A stretch of DNA of 7,063 nt from JBBSTY01 sp038235385 (lineage in GTDB: Bacteria; Actinomycetota; Acidimicrobiia; Acidimicrobiales; Acidimicrobilacustridaceae), in assembly GCA_038235385.1 (NCBI GenBank), contig JBBSTY010000173.1, positions 1 to 7,063 on the forward strand, written 5' to 3'. Position numbers and translations under genes: made by a program. Below the pieces are notes generated by a model, which saw only the letters and a list, made by a program, of their open reading frames with translations, was not told where the DNA came from and did no database searches. Shown here piece by piece: positions 5,843 through 7,063 of the stretch (positions are counted from its first letter, which is position 1; every line of letters starts with the position of its first letter).

Positions 5843-7009
5843 TTATCGCCGGGGATGCGACGCGAGGAACGTCCAGATGGCGGCGCTCGAATCGAAGCCG
5901 GCGAACGGGGGCTCCGACCCCCGGCCGCGATCGGCGCCCATCCACTCGTGGTCGGCTCCGGGAACCACCACGTACTCGATGGTTGTGCCTTCGTCGCACG
6001 GCGACCACACCTGGATCCTCGGGCCGGGGTCGTCCGCGGCGGTGACCGTCGTCGGATCCGGGCAGTCCTGCGCATCAGCCAGCCGGAGGAGCCCGTCGAT
6101 CACCGGGTTCCAATCCGTGGCGCTCACGCCGGAGCCGACCCCGCCCTCGATGGGCACGTTGTCGTCCGCCTCGCCGTGGATGTGCAGCATCGAGATCGGG
6201 ACCGCCGGCGTGCACGAGTCGATCTCCATGCTGCCCGCCTGGAACCCGACGGCCACGATCTGGTCGGCCAACTCGCACGCCAGCCGGATCGACAGCACGG
6301 CGCCGTTCGAGTGGCCGGCTGCGTAGATCCGCGCCGGGTCGACGTCGTACTCGCTCGTGATCTGGTCGATCAGCAACGAGACGAAGCCGACGTCGTCGAC
6401 ATCGTCCTTCATGGCCCGTCCGCAGCAGCCGCCACCGTTCCAGGTGCGCAGCGTGTCGTTCGGCCCGACTCCGACGCCATCGGGGAACACCGCCAGGAAC
6501 CCGTTGGCCTCGGCGATGCCGTCGAACCCGCTGCTCCGCTGGAACTGCGGTCCGGACCCGGTGCCGCCGTGGAGGCCGACGAGCAGCGGCACCGGCTCGT
6601 CGGCGGCCAGTGTGGTCGGGATGTACAGGTGCCACGTTCGGGTACGCCCATCCGGCGTGACCATCGACCCGTCGATCGTCTGTCCGATGGGAGCCACCGC
6701 AGGCTGGTCGGACCACCGGGTGGGGGCACCCCCGTCGCCACCCGAGCCGCCGCGGCCCGCGCCGTCGCCCTCGGTACCGGTGCCGACGGGGCTCGTCCCG
6801 GAGGGCGCGCCGGCGTCGCCGTCGCCCGTCGCGGCGGCGGACCCCGATGGTCCCGACGACGATGCACCCTCGTCGACACCGAGACCCCCACACGCCGAGG
6901 CCAGGACCAGGACGGCGGCGAGGTATGAGTCCCCTGGCGTGGTGGGGTTCGGGTCCACCGGCGGCTGAGCCACCGGCGTGATGCTCGGTGTGTACCGACC
7001 AAAGTGCAC
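5843..7009 (-). CDS. LpqC/PHB-depolymerase-like esterase lipoprotein, 5' end probably replaced by an IS
   Basis: An alpha/beta-hydrolase, probably a secreted esterase; the substrate is unknown. Numbered from the furthest GTG at 7009, the nucleophile is Ser234 in GHSNGA, the acid is probably Asp282 or Asp283 in HGEADDNVP, and the base is His354 in GADHEW. HLYIPTTL, LLVGLHGG, FPDG and WNGGGCCGR are typical of the LpqC/PHB depolymerase family. Before the enzyme domain are a short hydrophobic stretch (YLAAVLVLA, 29-37), a lipobox-like ASAC with Cys40, and a Gly/Ser/Ala linker (about 41-97), as in a lipoprotein. The N-terminus is abnormal: there is no basic n-region and no start codon with a ribosome-binding site near the hydrophobic stretch. 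The only upstream starts are GTGs (7009, 6973 and 6958) in DNA that appears to belong to the neighbouring element. The body is intact to the TAA, so it may be a recent 5' disruption or still be expressed from the element. The stop lies 11 bases before mec. Confidence 0.75.
   Translation of the reverse strand: MHFGRYTPSITPVAQPPVDPNPTTPGDSYLAAVLVLASACGGLGVDEGASSSGPSGSAAATGDGDAGAPSGTSPVGTGTEGDGAGRGGSGGDGGAPTRWSDQPAVAPIGQTIDGSMVTPDGRTRTWHLYIPTTLAADEPVPLLVGLHGGTGSGPQFQRSSGFDGIAEANGFLAVFPDGVGVGPNDTLRTWNGGGCCGRAMKDDVDDVGFVSLLIDQITSEYDVDPARIYAAGHSNGAVLSIRLACELADQIVAVGFQAGSMEIDSCTPAVPISMLHIHGEADDNVPIEGGVGSGVSATDWNPVIDGLLRLADAQDCPDPTTVTAADDPGPRIQVWSPCDEGTTIEYVVVPGADHEWMGADRGRGSEPPFAGFDSSAAIWTFLASHPRR
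6955..6978. repeat. 9-bp direct repeat near the suspected IS end
   Basis: CCACCGGCG occurs at 6955-6963 and 6970-6978, separated by GCTGAG. It lies in the stretch between the remaining esterase coding sequence and the transposase start. It could be part of a subterminal transposase-binding region, but the role is unknown. Confidence 0.4.
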
Positions 7010-7012
7010 ACC
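6987..7012 (+). other. Hairpin directly before the transposase ribosome-binding site
   Basis: GGTGTGTAC (6987-6995) pairs with GTGCACACC (7004-7012) over 9 positions, with a single T-G wobble and an 8-base loop. The AAGGAG site begins at the next base. In some insertion sequences such structures hide the ribosome-binding site when transcription enters from outside; that role here is inference. Confidence 0.5.
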
Positions 7013-7018
7013 AAGGAG
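7013..7018 (+). promoter_or_regulatory. Shine-Dalgarno site of the putative transposase
   Basis: AAGGAG lies 9 bases before the ATG at 7028. It is a strong site and identifies the edge ORF as a real gene start rather than chance. Confidence 0.7.
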
Positions 7019-7027
7019 ATCACGCCG

Positions 7028-7063
7028 ATGGCTCTTGACGAGTCTGCCGTTTCCGACCTGCTC
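7028..7063 (+). CDS. Start of a putative IS256-family transposase, cut by the right edge
   Basis: Only 12 codons are in the window, reading MALDESAVSDLL. Many actinobacterial IS256-family (mutator-type) DDE transposases begin with a near-identical MALDxSAxxxLL sequence, and a strong AAGGAG site precedes the ATG. The catalytic residues would all lie beyond the window, so the assignment rests on the N-terminus as recalled from memory, the hairpin just upstream, and the disrupted 5' end of the esterase gene next door. Read this way, the element's left terminal inverted repeat should lie somewhere between about 6915 and 6986. I could not define its exact end because the right end is not visible. 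Confidence 0.6.
   Translation, partial: MALDESAVSDLL

Noticed and set aside
5832..6008. Longer N-terminus for Mec starting at 6008
   Set aside because: It overlaps the conserved C-terminal end of the esterase and is arginine-rich; the ATG at 5831 matches the family's start.
6700..6890. Gly/Ser/Ala-coding low-complexity stretch as a repeat array
   Set aside because: It is the linker of the lipoprotein in a GC-rich genome; there is no regular repeat unit.
1..7063. CRISPR array, tRNA or rRNA gene
   Set aside because: No regularly spaced repeats and no cloverleaf or rRNA-like sequence were seen on either strand by eye.

Overview
The window is GC-rich, tightly packed bacterial DNA. Gene content and order suggest a high-GC actinobacterium, possibly of the Acidimicrobiia type; this is an inference from protein similarity recalled by eye, not from a search. 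It holds seven recognisable genes, plus the first 12 codons of an eighth at the right edge. No stretch longer than 300 bases lacks a gene. I see no tRNA, rRNA or CRISPR.

Region 1 (1-2130, plus strand) is a peroxide-defence pair. It starts with the C-terminal two thirds of AhpF, the flavoprotein reductase of alkyl hydroperoxide reductase, which is cut by the left edge. A 199-base gap carrying a perfect 9-bp dyad follows, then a complete OxyR with both redox cysteines. Upstream ahpC would be expected to lie off the left edge.

Region 2 (2178-5831, mostly minus strand) is a rearranged version of the actinobacterial mec-cysO-cysM-(membrane protein)-murI-Rv1339 neighbourhood known from Mycobacterium tuberculosis. 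Read on the minus strand it runs: Mec (JAMM isopeptidase), CysM (O-phosphoserine sulfhydrylase type), MurI (glutamate racemase), and a metallo-beta-lactamase-fold hydrolase like Rv1339. MurI and the hydrolase overlap by one base. Two departures stand out. The sulfur-carrier gene cysO is missing from the 173-base mec-cysM gap, and the membrane-protein slot is filled by a YccF-type gene on the opposite strand. Convergent gene ends (oxyR/hydrolase and yccF/cysM) each carry an inverted repeat that probably terminates transcription from both sides.

Region 3 (5843-7063) holds an LpqC/PHB-depolymerase-like lipoprotein esterase on the minus strand, ending 11 bases before mec. Its 5' end has lost the normal start and charged n-region of its signal peptide. 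Directly beyond it, on the plus strand, are a hairpin, a strong ribosome-binding site and a start codon for a protein beginning like actinobacterial IS256-family transposases. The simplest reading is that an insertion sequence entered the 5' end of the esterase gene.

Functionally, OxyR and AhpF sense and remove peroxide, and Mec and CysM belong to a cysteine-making route considered useful under oxidative stress. The neighbouring blocks therefore share a theme, although no shared regulation is proven here.
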